Positions 24,016 to 32,505 of a stretch of 64,000 bases of DNA are shown here, piece by piece. Made by a program: the position numbers and the translations under genes. The notes under the pieces were generated by a model. The model had not been told where the DNA came from. It worked only from the letters and a program-made list of their open reading frames with translations, and searched no databases. The stretch comes from Nakamurella lactea DSM 19367 (GTDB lineage Bacteria > Actinomycetota > Actinomycetes > Mycobacteriales > Nakamurellaceae). Where the stretch lies: the NCBI RefSeq assembly GCF_000426645.1, contig NZ_AUFT01000022.1:1-64000 (forward strand), written 5' to 3'. How positions within the stretch are numbered: the first letter of the stretch is position 1; every line of letters starts with the position of its first letter.

Positions 24016-24923
24016 GCCGAGTTGCGGAGTTCGAGGAGCTGCGACCTCTGTTGTTCGCGATCTCCTATCGGATTCTCGGCAGCGTCAGCGAGGCCGAGGA
24101 CGCGGTCCAGGAAACCTGGCTCCGCTACGAGCGATCCGCGACCACGCCGACGTCCACCAAGGCATTCCTGTCGGCCGTGGTCACCCGGATCTCGATCGAC
24201 GTGCTGCGCTCCGCGCGGGTGCGGCGGGAGCAGTACGTCGGCCAGTGGCTCCCCGAGCCGCTGATCACCGACACCTACTCCGACCCCGCGAGGTCGGCGG
24301 AACTCGCCGACTCGGTGTCGACCGCGGCCCTGCTGCTGCTCGAGCGGCTCAGCCCGCTGGAGCGGGCGGTCTTCGTGTTGCGGGAGGTGTTCGCCTTCGA
24401 CTTCCCCGAGATCGCGTCTGTGGTGGACAGATCGGAGGCTGCCTGCCGTCAGCTCGCGGTGCGGGCCAGGCGCCACATGGACGCTGGACGACCCCGGTTC
24501 GAGACCGACCGCAAGCAACGCAATGCGTTGGCAGTGCGGTTCTTCCGCGCCCTCCGGGAGGGTGACCTCGACGGCCTGCGGGCACTGCTGGCCGCCGACG
24601 TCCGGATGACCGCGGACACCGCCGGCCGCGGCCCGAACTGGGTCAAGGGAGTGTTCGGTGTCGAGCGGGTGGCCAGGACACTGGCATCGGTGGCTCCGCT
24701 GGTGATCGGGGTAGGCGTCACCGAGGAGCTGCGGGTGATGAACGGAGACATCGGTGCCGTCTACCGCGATCGGAGCGGCAAGGTGGTCGGAACGGTGACG
24801 GTGGACGGGGTTGACGGTCGGATCCAACAGATCCACACCCTGCTGAACCCCGACAAGCTCAGGCATCTCGGTCCGGTCGGCGATGCCGCGGCCGTTGTCC
24901 GGGAAGCGCTCCGGACTCGCTGA
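24012..24923 (+). CDS. sigJ: ECF41-type RNA polymerase sigma factor (SigJ family)
   Basis: 303 residues. Sigma region 2 (S-Y-R-I-L-G-S-V-S-E-A-E-D-A-V-Q-E-T-W) and region 4 (F-D-F-P-E-I-A-S-V-V-D-R-S-E-A-A-C-R-Q) are followed by a SnoaL-like C-terminal extension ending in N279-P-D-K-L283, the extension motif characteristic of ECF41. In this group the extension replaces a separate anti-sigma factor, tuning activity in cis. Start by a 4-base overlap with the epimerase gene. Confidence 0.95.
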   Translation: MSRVAEFEELRPLLFAISYRILGSVSEAEDAVQETWLRYERSATTPTSTKAFLSAVVTRISIDVLRSARVRREQYVGQWLPEPLITDTYSDPARSAELADSVSTAALLLLERLSPLERAVFVLREVFAFDFPEIASVVDRSEAACRQLAVRARRHMDAGRPRFETDRKQRNALAVRFFRALREGDLDGLRALLAADVRMTADTAGRGPNWVKGVFGVERVARTLASVAPLVIGVGVTEELRVMNGDIGAVYRDRSGKVVGTVTVDGVDGRIQQIHTLLNPDKLRHLGPVGDAAAVVREALRTR

Positions 24924-25090
24924 CTCGCTGATTCGCTGGTCGGCAGGTCTCGCGGTTAAAGCGACCGCAACCGGCAGAACCTGCGGGCCGACGTTGCCGA
25001 GACGACAATGGGAGGTCCATGGTTCGAAGGCTCCCCGCAAGACATCCGCTCGCGAGCTGAGATCAATCGCCTCGGAGATCGGAAACAGAC

Positions 25091-25924
25091 ATGTCTTCTG
25101 TAGCAGTGATCACCGGTGCCGGTCGCGGCATCGGTCTGGCAACCACCCGGGCGCTGGCGGCGGCCGGGTGGGACGTCATCGCAACGGCTCGCCGGCCGGA
25201 GGCCGCCGAGTCGCTGCGGCAGCTGGCCGATGAACTGCCGGCAGTGACGCTCCGAGCTCTCGACGTCACCAGCGACGGGTCGGTCGACTCGTGCATCGGC
25301 TCGGTCCTCGCAGACCGCGGCGGTATCGACCTGCTGGTCAACAATGCCGGCGCCGGGCATCGCGGAACGTTGGAACAACTTGCCTTGTCCGAGCTGGCGC
25401 AGGCCATGGAACTGAACTTCTTCGGAGTCGCCCGCGTCACCAAGGCCGTATTGCCTGCTATGCGGGAAGCCGGCGCCGGCCGGGTGATCACCGTGACGAG
25501 TTTGAACGGCATTGTCGCGCTGCCGTTCAGTGACGCGTACAACGCCGCCAAGTTCGCTGTCGAGGGCCTCATGGAGAGCCTGGCGACGGTCATGCGTGAG
25601 TTCGGCGTGTACATCTCGGTGGTGGAACCGGGTCCGGTGCGGACCGCGTTCTTCGCCAATCTCGGTGGGCACGTGGACAACATCGATGACGACGATCCGT
25701 ACCGGGAACTCATCAGCCGGTTCACCGAGCGGATGAGTGCGCTCGGATCCGGGGGCCAATCCGCCGAATCGGTCGCCGAGGTGATCCGGGACATCGCCGC
25801 CGACCCGTTACCGGCGTTGCGGTACCAGTCGTCGGAGCCCGCGCGGGCCATCGCCGCACAGAAACTGGTGGATACCACCGGACGGAGCATCCTGACCGCG
25901 ACCGGGACTCTGCTGCAACCCTGA
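25091..25924 (+). CDS. Short-chain dehydrogenase/reductase
   Basis: 277 residues. Classical SDR motifs are T8-G-A-G-R-G-I-G15 (cofactor loop), N-N-A-G-A-G, a catalytic Ser in T-V-T-S-L-N-G, and Y150-N-A-A-K154. The basic A-R-R-P after strand 2 suggests NADPH. It follows the sigma gene by 167 bases in which nothing else was recognised, so it may be part of the same stress response, although no second ECF41 promoter motif was seen. Substrate unknown. Confidence 0.88.
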   Translation: MSSVAVITGAGRGIGLATTRALAAAGWDVIATARRPEAAESLRQLADELPAVTLRALDVTSDGSVDSCIGSVLADRGGIDLLVNNAGAGHRGTLEQLALSELAQAMELNFFGVARVTKAVLPAMREAGAGRVITVTSLNGIVALPFSDAYNAAKFAVEGLMESLATVMREFGVYISVVEPGPVRTAFFANLGGHVDNIDDDDPYRELISRFTERMSALGSGGQSAESVAEVIRDIAADPLPALRYQSSEPARAIAAQKLVDTTGRSILTATGTLLQP

Positions 25925-25966
25925 GCCGCCGCTTGTACCGTGGGAGGGGCCATCCAGGGAGGTCCT

Positions 25967-26701
25967 GTGTTCGAGCGATTCACCGATCGTGCCCGGCGGG
26001 TGGTGGTGCTGGCCCAGGAGGAGTCCCGGATGCTCAGCCACGACCGGATCGGCACCGCACACCTGCTTCTGGGAGTCCTACGCGACCAAGACAGCGCGGC
26101 TGCGACGGCGCTTGGCGAGGCCGGCGTCAGCCTGGCTGCCGCGCGCGGCCGGCTCCTCGAGCGGTGGCCCGGTGACGGCCGGGCGGCGCCGAGTGGGCAC
26201 ATCCCGTTCACCCCGCACGCCAAGCAGGTACTGGAATCTGCACTGCTGGTGACCCAGCGCCTTGGTGGGCAGTCGATCGATACCCCGCACCTGTTGCGGG
26301 CGATCATCGATGTCCGCGACTGTGCCGGACACCAACTGCTGGTGGATCTTGGGATCGATATCGATGCACTCGCCCTGGTGACGGACCGGCTCGCGCAGGA
26401 CGAGGCGGAAGCCGAAGCGCTCGACGGCCCGGGTGTCCGGGTGGCCCGAGCCGGGCGCGTCCGGGCGAGCCTCGGGCCGTCGGCTTCCCGGCCGGCGGCC
26501 CGGCTGGCTGCGGATATCGCCGAGCTGGCAACCGATCTGAGGCTCCGGCACGATCGGCTGGTGGCCGCACTGCGGCACTACGGCCAACACCGTGACGGCT
26601 GTGACCCGGCGACCGAAGGCGGTTGCACCTGCGGCCTCCATCGCCTGCTCGCCGAGGTCGATCCGCCGTCGGCGACCAGGCAGGGGTCAGCCGGGCGGTA
26701 G
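25967..26701 (+). CDS. Stand-alone Clp N-domain protein with a His/Cys-rich C-terminus
   Basis: 244 residues. GTG at 25967 follows GGGAGG and begins M-F-E-R-F-T-D-R-A-R-R-V, the ClpC N-terminus. Residues 1-145 hold both Clp-N repeats (I-G-T-A-H-L-L-L-G-V-L and I-D-T-P-H-L-L-R-A-I-I). There is no AAA+ module. Residues 180-228 are helical and end in H208-x3-C212-x7-C220-T-C222, a likely metal site. Such proteins can bind adaptor or phospho-arginine ligands like the ClpC N-domain, acting as decoys or adaptors, but this is inference. Confidence 0.83.
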   Translation: MFERFTDRARRVVVLAQEESRMLSHDRIGTAHLLLGVLRDQDSAAATALGEAGVSLAAARGRLLERWPGDGRAAPSGHIPFTPHAKQVLESALLVTQRLGGQSIDTPHLLRAIIDVRDCAGHQLLVDLGIDIDALALVTDRLAQDEAEAEALDGPGVRVARAGRVRASLGPSASRPAARLAADIAELATDLRLRHDRLVAALRHYGQHRDGCDPATEGGCTCGLHRLLAEVDPPSATRQGSAGR

Positions 26702-26833
26702 CGCACTTGACCCGCCGGCCCGAGACAACCCCGCTACGCCTGGGCGTGGCGCACGTGACCCGCCGGCCCGAGACAACCCCGCTACGCCTGGGCGTGGCGC
26801 ACGTGACCCGCCGGCCCGGGACAACCCCGCTAC
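26701..26833 (-). repeat. 48-bp tandem repeat carrying three inverted copies of the GTAGCGGGGTTGTCCCG element
   Basis: Three units with 48-base period start at 26701, 26749 and 26797. Each holds one inverted copy of the short element (26721-26737, 26769-26785, 26817-26833) with a shared flank CACGTGACCCGCCGGCCC. It fills the convergent gap between the Clp-N gene and the serine hydrolase gene. Confidence 0.88.
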
Positions 26834-26848
26834 GGCTGCGCGGGCCGC

Positions 26849-28240
26849 TCAGTCTGCCACCCGGCGGTCGGCGCGGCCGGTGTGCAGAAACTGGGCGTGG
26901 CCGGCGCCGTCGTCACCGACGAAGGCGTGCGGCATGTGCAACCCGTGCACCGGCTCCTTGGCGATCAGCGTGTCGCCGCGCAGCAGGACCAATTCGACCT
27001 TCTCCGACTCACCGGTGCCGAGCTCGGCGAAGATGCCCTTCGGGGTGACCTGCACCCACACCCTGCCGTCCTCGTCCTGGCTGACCACCGAGTCACTCAC
27101 CGACGAGCTGTAGCTTCCGACGTACCTCGCGGCGTCGATGGTGGGCTCGTCCCCGCTGACCGTCGGCAGCGGGCTCAGCTCGATATCGGCCAGCTCGGCC
27201 AGCACCTTGCTGACGATCTCGTAGTACACGTTCAGCACGCCGCCACCGTTGGTGAGCACGGCGACCGCCACGTCCCTGCCCGGAACCGCCCGCAGGAACG
27301 CGCTCTGACCGATGGTGCCGCCGTCGTGCCCGATGACGGTGCCGCCCGCCATGTCGAAGATCTCCCAGCCGAGTCCCCACGCGTTGCCCATCAGCCCGAG
27401 GTCGGGCAACTCGACCTGCCGCTGCTGCATGGCCTTGACCGATGCGCTGCTCAGCACCTGGTCGCCGGCCTCGCTGCGGCCCTCCCGCAGGTGCATGGCA
27501 GCGAAGGTGACCAGATCCCGCGGCCGCATCGCCAGCATGGAACCGGCCGGCGCGTTCGAGCGGACCAACGCCCACGCCGGAGCAGGTTCGATCTCGGCGC
27601 CTGGCTTCCGCTCGATGTGGCCCACCGCGGCCCGGTACAGGATCGCCTCCCAGGCACTGGGCGCCGCATGGGTGAGGTTCAACGGGGCGAACAGATGCTC
27701 TTTGAGACAGGCGTCATAAGGCTTGCCGCGCAACACCTCGACCACTCGACCCAGCACGCTGAACGCGGCATTGTTGTAGGAGAACATCTCCCCCACCTCG
27801 AACAGCTGCGGAGTGTCCACCAGCGTGGCAAGGTACTTCGCGACCGCATCCTCGCCGTTGCCGGTGTCGTTGAACAGGTCGCCCTCGAAGCCGGAGACGT
27901 GACACATCAACTGCCGCACGGTGATCCGGGCAGCCGCGTCCTCGTCGCCGAGCTTGAACTCGGGCAGATAGCTGCGGACGGTCGCCTCGAGATCGAGCTT
28001 TCCCTCGTCGACCAGCTGCATCGCCAGCGTCGTCGTCCAGACCTTGGTGATCGATCCGATCTGGAACACCGAGTCGGGGGTCGCCTCGACTCCGGTGGCC
28101 TTGCTCAGCACGCCTGCGGCGTGATCGACGATCTCGCCACCGGCGTACACGGCGACAGCCGCGCCCGGAACCTTGTTCTCGGCAATCAGTTCCGGAAGCC
28201 GGGCGGCGATCCACTCACTGATCTGATCGAGCTTGGACAT
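26849..28240 (-). CDS. Serine hydrolase of the class C beta-lactamase / PBP family
   Basis: 463 residues from the ATG at 28240. The catalytic Ser-Lys pair is S63-I-T-K66, the second motif is Y155-N-N157 in F-S-Y-N-N-A-A-F, and the third is H-D-G-G near residue 311. A beta-rich C-terminal domain of about 110 residues follows, as in esterases and D-aminopeptidases of this family. No signal peptide is visible, so it is probably cytoplasmic, which argues against a true beta-lactamase and for an esterase or amidase. Confidence 0.88.
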   Translation of the reverse strand: MSKLDQISEWIAARLPELIAENKVPGAAVAVYAGGEIVDHAAGVLSKATGVEATPDSVFQIGSITKVWTTTLAMQLVDEGKLDLEATVRSYLPEFKLGDEDAAARITVRQLMCHVSGFEGDLFNDTGNGEDAVAKYLATLVDTPQLFEVGEMFSYNNAAFSVLGRVVEVLRGKPYDACLKEHLFAPLNLTHAAPSAWEAILYRAAVGHIERKPGAEIEPAPAWALVRSNAPAGSMLAMRPRDLVTFAAMHLREGRSEAGDQVLSSASVKAMQQRQVELPDLGLMGNAWGLGWEIFDMAGGTVIGHDGGTIGQSAFLRAVPGRDVAVAVLTNGGGVLNVYYEIVSKVLAELADIELSPLPTVSGDEPTIDAARYVGSYSSSVSDSVVSQDEDGRVWVQVTPKGIFAELGTGESEKVELVLLRGDTLIAKEPVHGLHMPHAFVGDDGAGHAQFLHTGRADRRVAD

Positions 28241-28429
28241 CGGCGGCCTCTTTCGGTTTCGGACGTACTGATATCTCGGGTGCCTCGACCGTAGGCGCGT
28301 CCACGTCATTCGGGCTTGGTGTACCCGGACGATAAGGACCGCCGGAATTTTCACCACCCACCAACATGCCCGTCGAGCTGGTCCGAGTGCAGGTCGACGG
28401 CAGCCCGGCCACCTGCGCGCCGGTTCGGC

Positions 28430-28546
28430 TCAGACGGCCATGACGAAGATCGCGGCGATCGCCGCGATCGTCAGGACCAGCAGCAGCATCGGGACGCCGA
28501 GGCTCTGCCGGCGGTCCGGCCGCCTGGCCATCGCTATGTCGCTCAT
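28430..28546 (-). CDS. Small single-span membrane protein
   Basis: 38 residues. ATG at 28546 is preceded by GGGAGG at a 7-base spacing. A basic head (A-R-R-P-D-R-R-Q) is followed by one membrane helix beginning about residue 17 (G-V-P-M-L-L-L-V-L-T-I-A-A-I-A-A-I-F-V). The stop follows directly after the helix. The strong ribosome binding site and positive-inside topology support a real gene. Function unknown. Confidence 0.65.
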   Translation of the reverse strand: MSDIAMARRPDRRQSLGVPMLLLVLTIAAIAAIFVMAV

Positions 28547-28720
28547 GACGTGCCTCCCGCTGCGAGTTCCTCACCTGGTGAACTCGACGTTAGGCGGGCA
28601 GTCGGAAGGACACATCGGCTCCGGGTTGGAGCTTCCTGTGAAATGACTGCCCCCTGGGTCGTAGAGCTGAACGGCAGCCGTCAGCGGGTCAGCGACGGTC
28701 CCCGCCCGCCACCCACCGGC

Positions 28721-28737
28721 GTAGCGCGGTTGTCCCG
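28721..28737 (+). repeat. Single copy of the GTAGCGGGGTTGTCCCG repeat
   Basis: Direct copy with one mismatch, the same C for G variant as at 3843-3859. It lies 175 bases upstream of the small membrane gene and is the only copy found in a divergent gap. Confidence 0.8.
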
Positions 28738-28775
28738 CCTCGCATCTGGTGAGCAGCAATGGCTTTCGCGCGTGG

Positions 28776-28975
28776 TCAGGTCCGGATCGGCCATCCGGAC
28801 TGCGGTTCACCCTCGACGGGCCCGCTGAGTGCGGGCGACGGCATCGGGTCCGGCAGGGTCCGGGCTTGCCCGGTGGTGATCGGGCCGTACCCGTCGAGTT
28901 CACCGACCTGTGCGTGCTCGCCGGCGAGGGCGGAGATCGGCATCGTCACGTTGATCAGATAGCCGGACCGGGTGC
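28776..28975 (-). pseudogene. Remnant of a DUF222 / HNH endonuclease (13E12-type) gene
   Basis: On the minus strand an open stretch reads Y-L-I-N-V-T-M-P-I-S-A-L-A-G and then G-E-L-D-G-Y-G-P-I-T-T-G-Q-A-R-T-L. This matches the core of DUF222-HNH proteins, where a strand of the type INVTxxLSTLxG is followed by GxLxGxGPI and an arginine-rich helix. The protein normally has about 400 residues. Here no start is present, the HNH part is missing, and a stop follows after about 30 unrelated residues. The fragment sits in the 484-base gap 28547-29030, which otherwise holds only one repeat copy and the M13 promoter region. Confidence 0.7.
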
Positions 28976-29030
28976 GGCGGCACCTCCCGACCCGCATCGA
29001 GAGATCGTGGACATCCGTAGGCTGTCCGCC

Positions 29031-30995
29031 ATGACCCAGACAGTCACCGATCCGACCGGGATCGATCCGGATACCCGCCCGCAAGACGACCTGTACCGCC
29101 ACGTCAACGGTGGCTGGTTCGACGCCACCGAGATTCCGGCCGACCTGCCGTCGACCGGAGCCATGATCGATCTGCGCCTCAAGTCCGAGCAGCAGATCGG
29201 CGAGCTGTTGACCGAGTCCGCGGCTGCCGCCGAGTCGGGCGCCGCGGCACCCGGGAGCCCCGAGCAGCAGATCGGCGCGATGTACGCCTCGTTCATGGAC
29301 GTCGACCGGGTGCAGGAGCTCGGGGTCTCGCCGCTGGCCGATGCGCTGCGGCGGATCGATGCGATCGCCGACCTGCCGGAATTCGCAGCCCTGCTCGGCG
29401 AACTGGAGCGGACGGGCGTGTCCGGGGCGGTGCGCAGCTACGTCGATACCGACGACCGCAATTCCGACCGGTACGTGGTGAACGTCATGCAGGGCGGCCT
29501 CGGGCTGCCCGATGAGTCCTACTATCGCGACGACCAGTTCGCCGGGACCCGCGAACAGTACGTCGCGCACATCGGCCGGATGCTCGGCCTGGCCGGCGTC
29601 CCGGATCCGCAGACTGCCGCCGCGGCAGTGATGTCGCTGGAGACGACGCTGGCCGCCGGGCACTGGGATGCGGTCGCCTGTCGCGACGTGATCAAGACCT
29701 ACAACCTCACCACCGCCGATGAGCTCGCGGCCGCCGCCCCCGCCTTCGACTGGACCGCCTGGATCACCGCGCTCGGCGGGACGGCCGGACCGGGGGGCAC
29801 CATCGCCGAGACCGTGGTGCGGCAGCCGTCATACCTGCCGGTGCTGTCGGATGCGTTGCAAAGACTGCCGTTGGACGACTGGAAGCGTTGGCTCAGCTGG
29901 CATCTGGTGCACGCCTGGGCGCCGCACCTGTCCACCGAGTTCGTCGACGAGAACTTCGACTTCTACTCGAAGACGCTCGCCGGCACCCAGCAGCAGCGCG
30001 AGCGCTGGAAGCGCGGCGTCGCGCTGATCGAGGCGACCCTGCCGGAGGCGGCGGGAAAGCTTTATGTGGAGCGGCATTTCCCGCCGGCCGCCAAGCACCG
30101 GATGGACGAGCTGGTGGCGAATCTGCTCGAAGCCTACCGGCAGAGCATCACCGCGCTCGACTGGATGGGCGCGGACACCAAGGAGCGGGCGCTGGCCAAG
30201 CTCGACAAGTTCACCCCGAAGATCGGCTATCCGGACAGCTGGCGCGACTACTCATCGGTCGTCGTCGACCCGACCGATCTGGTCGGCAACATCCGGCGGG
30301 CCAGGGCGTTCGAGACCGACCGCGAACTGGCCAAGATCGGAGGTCCGGTCGACCGCACCGAGTGGTTCATGTCGCCGCAGACCGTGAATGCCTACTACAA
30401 CCCAGGCACCAACGAGATCTGTTTCCCGGCAGCCATTCTGCAGCCACCGATGTTCGATCTGGCGGGTAGCGACGCGGCCAACTACGGCGCCATCGGCGCG
30501 GTGATCGGACACGAGGTCGGGCACGGATTCGACGACCAGGGTGCGCAGTACGACGGTGACGGCAACCTGGTCAACTGGTGGACAGACGCAGACCGGTCCG
30601 CCTTCACCCAGCGGTCCGAGAAGCTCATCGCACAGTTCTCCGGCCTGCACCCGCTGGAACTGCCCGAGCACACGGTGAACGGCGGACTGACCGTCGGCGA
30701 GAACATCGGCGATCTCGGCGGCCTGACCATCGCCCTGAAGGCCTACCAGATCTCCCGGGGCACCGAGGAGGTGACCGACGCCGATCGCCAGCAGGTGTTC
30801 ATCGCCTGGGCGCGGGCCTGGCGCACCAAACGGCGCACCGAACTCGCCCTGCAGTACCTGCAGGTCGATCCGCACTCACCGCCGGACCTGCGGGCCAACA
30901 TCGCCAAGAACCTCGATGAGTTCCACGCAGCGTTCGGCACCGCCCAGGGCGACGGGATGTGGCTGGATCCCGCCGAGCGGGTGCACATCTGGTGA
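29031..30995 (+). CDS. M13-family zinc metallopeptidase (neprilysin/PepO-like)
   Basis: 654 residues from the ATG at 29031. The N-terminal helical domain starts with the family's R-P-Q-D-D-L-Y-R-H-V-N-G-G-W. The catalytic domain has H494-E-V-G-H498 (zinc ligands and base) and E557-N-I-G-D-L-G-G (third ligand). The end, with R-V-H-I-W, fits the usual C-x-x-W region. There is no signal peptide or membrane anchor, so it is a cytoplasmic PepO-type oligopeptidase. The frame extends upstream to 28749, but that part is antisense to the DUF222 remnant and is not coding. Confidence 0.95.
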   Translation: MTQTVTDPTGIDPDTRPQDDLYRHVNGGWFDATEIPADLPSTGAMIDLRLKSEQQIGELLTESAAAAESGAAAPGSPEQQIGAMYASFMDVDRVQELGVSPLADALRRIDAIADLPEFAALLGELERTGVSGAVRSYVDTDDRNSDRYVVNVMQGGLGLPDESYYRDDQFAGTREQYVAHIGRMLGLAGVPDPQTAAAAVMSLETTLAAGHWDAVACRDVIKTYNLTTADELAAAAPAFDWTAWITALGGTAGPGGTIAETVVRQPSYLPVLSDALQRLPLDDWKRWLSWHLVHAWAPHLSTEFVDENFDFYSKTLAGTQQQRERWKRGVALIEATLPEAAGKLYVERHFPPAAKHRMDELVANLLEAYRQSITALDWMGADTKERALAKLDKFTPKIGYPDSWRDYSSVVVDPTDLVGNIRRARAFETDRELAKIGGPVDRTEWFMSPQTVNAYYNPGTNEICFPAAILQPPMFDLAGSDAANYGAIGAVIGHEVGHGFDDQGAQYDGDGNLVNWWTDADRSAFTQRSEKLIAQFSGLHPLELPEHTVNGGLTVGENIGDLGGLTIALKAYQISRGTEEVTDADRQQVFIAWARAWRTKRRTELALQYLQVDPHSPPDLRANIAKNLDEFHAAFGTAQGDGMWLDPAERVHIW

Positions 30996-31058
30996 CGCCG
31001 GCTCCGGCCGGCCGAACGATCCGGCCGGCCGGGCCGACGCTGTCGTCGGTCGAATGGG

Positions 31059-32312
31059 TCAGGGCTTCGGCAGCTTCGGGGCCACCTCGTTGGCCAACGC
31101 CAGCGCGTCGGCGCGCACCTTCTCCGGGTCGATCGGCGTCACCACGTCGGCCTCGGTGATCCGGACGGTGAGCCACTTGCGGCCGCCGGTGTCGAAGGTG
31201 ACGTAGGCGGTCGGCGGGCTGTTCTCGCTGATCTGCTGGCCCAGGTAGGAGTATGCAGTCCGGCCGTCGAAGCTTTCCTTCTGCTGCTTCTCGCCGATGT
31301 TGCCGGCCGGGTTGGCCGGATCCCGCGGCGGGATGGACTGTTCGATCGAGATCTTGGTGAATCCGTCGTCGGTGTCGGTGCTGAGCCGGCAGCTCTGGGT
31401 CTCGTAGCCGCGGGCCTTCTCCATGTCCGCCAGCAGCTTCTCCGGAGCCAGGTCGCAGATCAGGTGCGGCCAGGCCCGGGTGCCGGCCGGCACCTTCGGG
31501 TAGCTGGTGGTCGGCGGGGCAGTGACCGCACCGGTCATCGGGGCGTTGCTGCGCAATGCCTTCGAGACCCGGGCAGCCAGATCCAATGCGGCCGTGCGGT
31601 TCTTATCGTCGGAGTTGGCCTCGGTGCCGAAGCCGATCAACGCCGACCCCTTGCCGCTGTCGAAGGTGACCCAGGCGGTCGGGGTGTTCTTCGACAGATA
31701 CGACCACGCCTGGCGGCCGTCAACGGTCGATTCCTTGACATCCTTGGTGGTCGGCCCGGCCAGATCTCCGGCATCGACATTGAACGAGCCCTTGCTGATC
31801 ATCGCGCTGGTGTAGTTGTGATCGATCGTCGCGGTGTACATGCAGCGCAGCTGCGGGTCACCGTCCTCCCGATCCATCCCCTTGACCACATCGGCCGGCA
31901 TCAGCTTGCAGATCTCGGTGGGCCAGACATCGGCCTTGGCAGCACCCGCTGTCGGCCCGCCGGTGCCGGGCGCAGATGACGCCGTCGGGTCGGTGGGTAC
32001 GTCGGTCGACGGAGCGGGGCTCGGCGGTGCGCTGGTCGCCGCTGTGCCGGTGTCGGCCGGCGATGACGCGGTCGGCCCGGCATCGGTCGGCCCGGTGTCG
32101 GTCGGCCCGGCATCGGTCGGCCCGGCATCGGTCGGTCCGGCGTCGGAAGGCGCGGGCGCGCTCGCCTCGGTGCCGCTCTGATCAGCGCTCTGCGCGATGG
32201 CCGTGTCGGCCGGGGCGGCCGCCACTGCAGTGCCGGCCTGCTCCGACGCGCAGGCACTCAGCCCGAACACGGCGATCACGGCCAGCGCGGTGGTCATCTG
32301 TCGGATTCGCAT
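31059..32312 (-). CDS. Lipoprotein with duplicated DUF3558-like domains
   Basis: 417 residues. A signal peptide ends in the lipobox L-S-A-C21. A low-complexity linker (residues 25-125) contains D-A-G-P-T repeated about five times. Two similar domains follow, each starting with W-P plus a Cys and ending in a Y-S-Y-L or W-S-Y-L turn and a T-F-D-S/T-G strand; each carries two cysteines. DUF3558-like lipoproteins are abundant in actinomycete envelopes and have no established function. The next gene upstream encodes a close paralogue. Confidence 0.83.
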   Translation of the reverse strand: MRIRQMTTALAVIAVFGLSACASEQAGTAVAAAPADTAIAQSADQSGTEASAPAPSDAGPTDAGPTDAGPTDTGPTDAGPTASSPADTGTAATSAPPSPAPSTDVPTDPTASSAPGTGGPTAGAAKADVWPTEICKLMPADVVKGMDREDGDPQLRCMYTATIDHNYTSAMISKGSFNVDAGDLAGPTTKDVKESTVDGRQAWSYLSKNTPTAWVTFDSGKGSALIGFGTEANSDDKNRTAALDLAARVSKALRSNAPMTGAVTAPPTTSYPKVPAGTRAWPHLICDLAPEKLLADMEKARGYETQSCRLSTDTDDGFTKISIEQSIPPRDPANPAGNIGEKQQKESFDGRTAYSYLGQQISENSPPTAYVTFDTGGRKWLTVRITEADVVTPIDPEKVRADALALANEVAPKLPKP

Positions 32313-32505
32313 GTACCTGGATCCTCATCTCGACCCGTTCGGCGCGCACCGGCTGTGCAGCGCGTCCTCAGGTCACCCGTGGGGTGGTCGACCGGTCTGA
32401 CGGTCGATCGACGGAGTCCGTTCCGTCGGTCGCGCCTGGGTGGACGGCGCGGCTGCCGAGGATCCCACATCGGGGCGCCGCGCGCAGGGCGTTCGTCACA
32501 GCAGC

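Noticed and set aside
26849..28240. Annotating the serine hydrolase as an antibiotic-resistance beta-lactamase
   Set aside because: It lacks a signal peptide and carries an esterase-type C-terminal domain; the motifs are shared with esterases and peptidases.
28979..29663. Upstream part of the minus-strand frame containing the DUF222 remnant
   Set aside because: It is antisense to the M13 peptidase gene; only the tail at 28776-28975 carries real family similarity.
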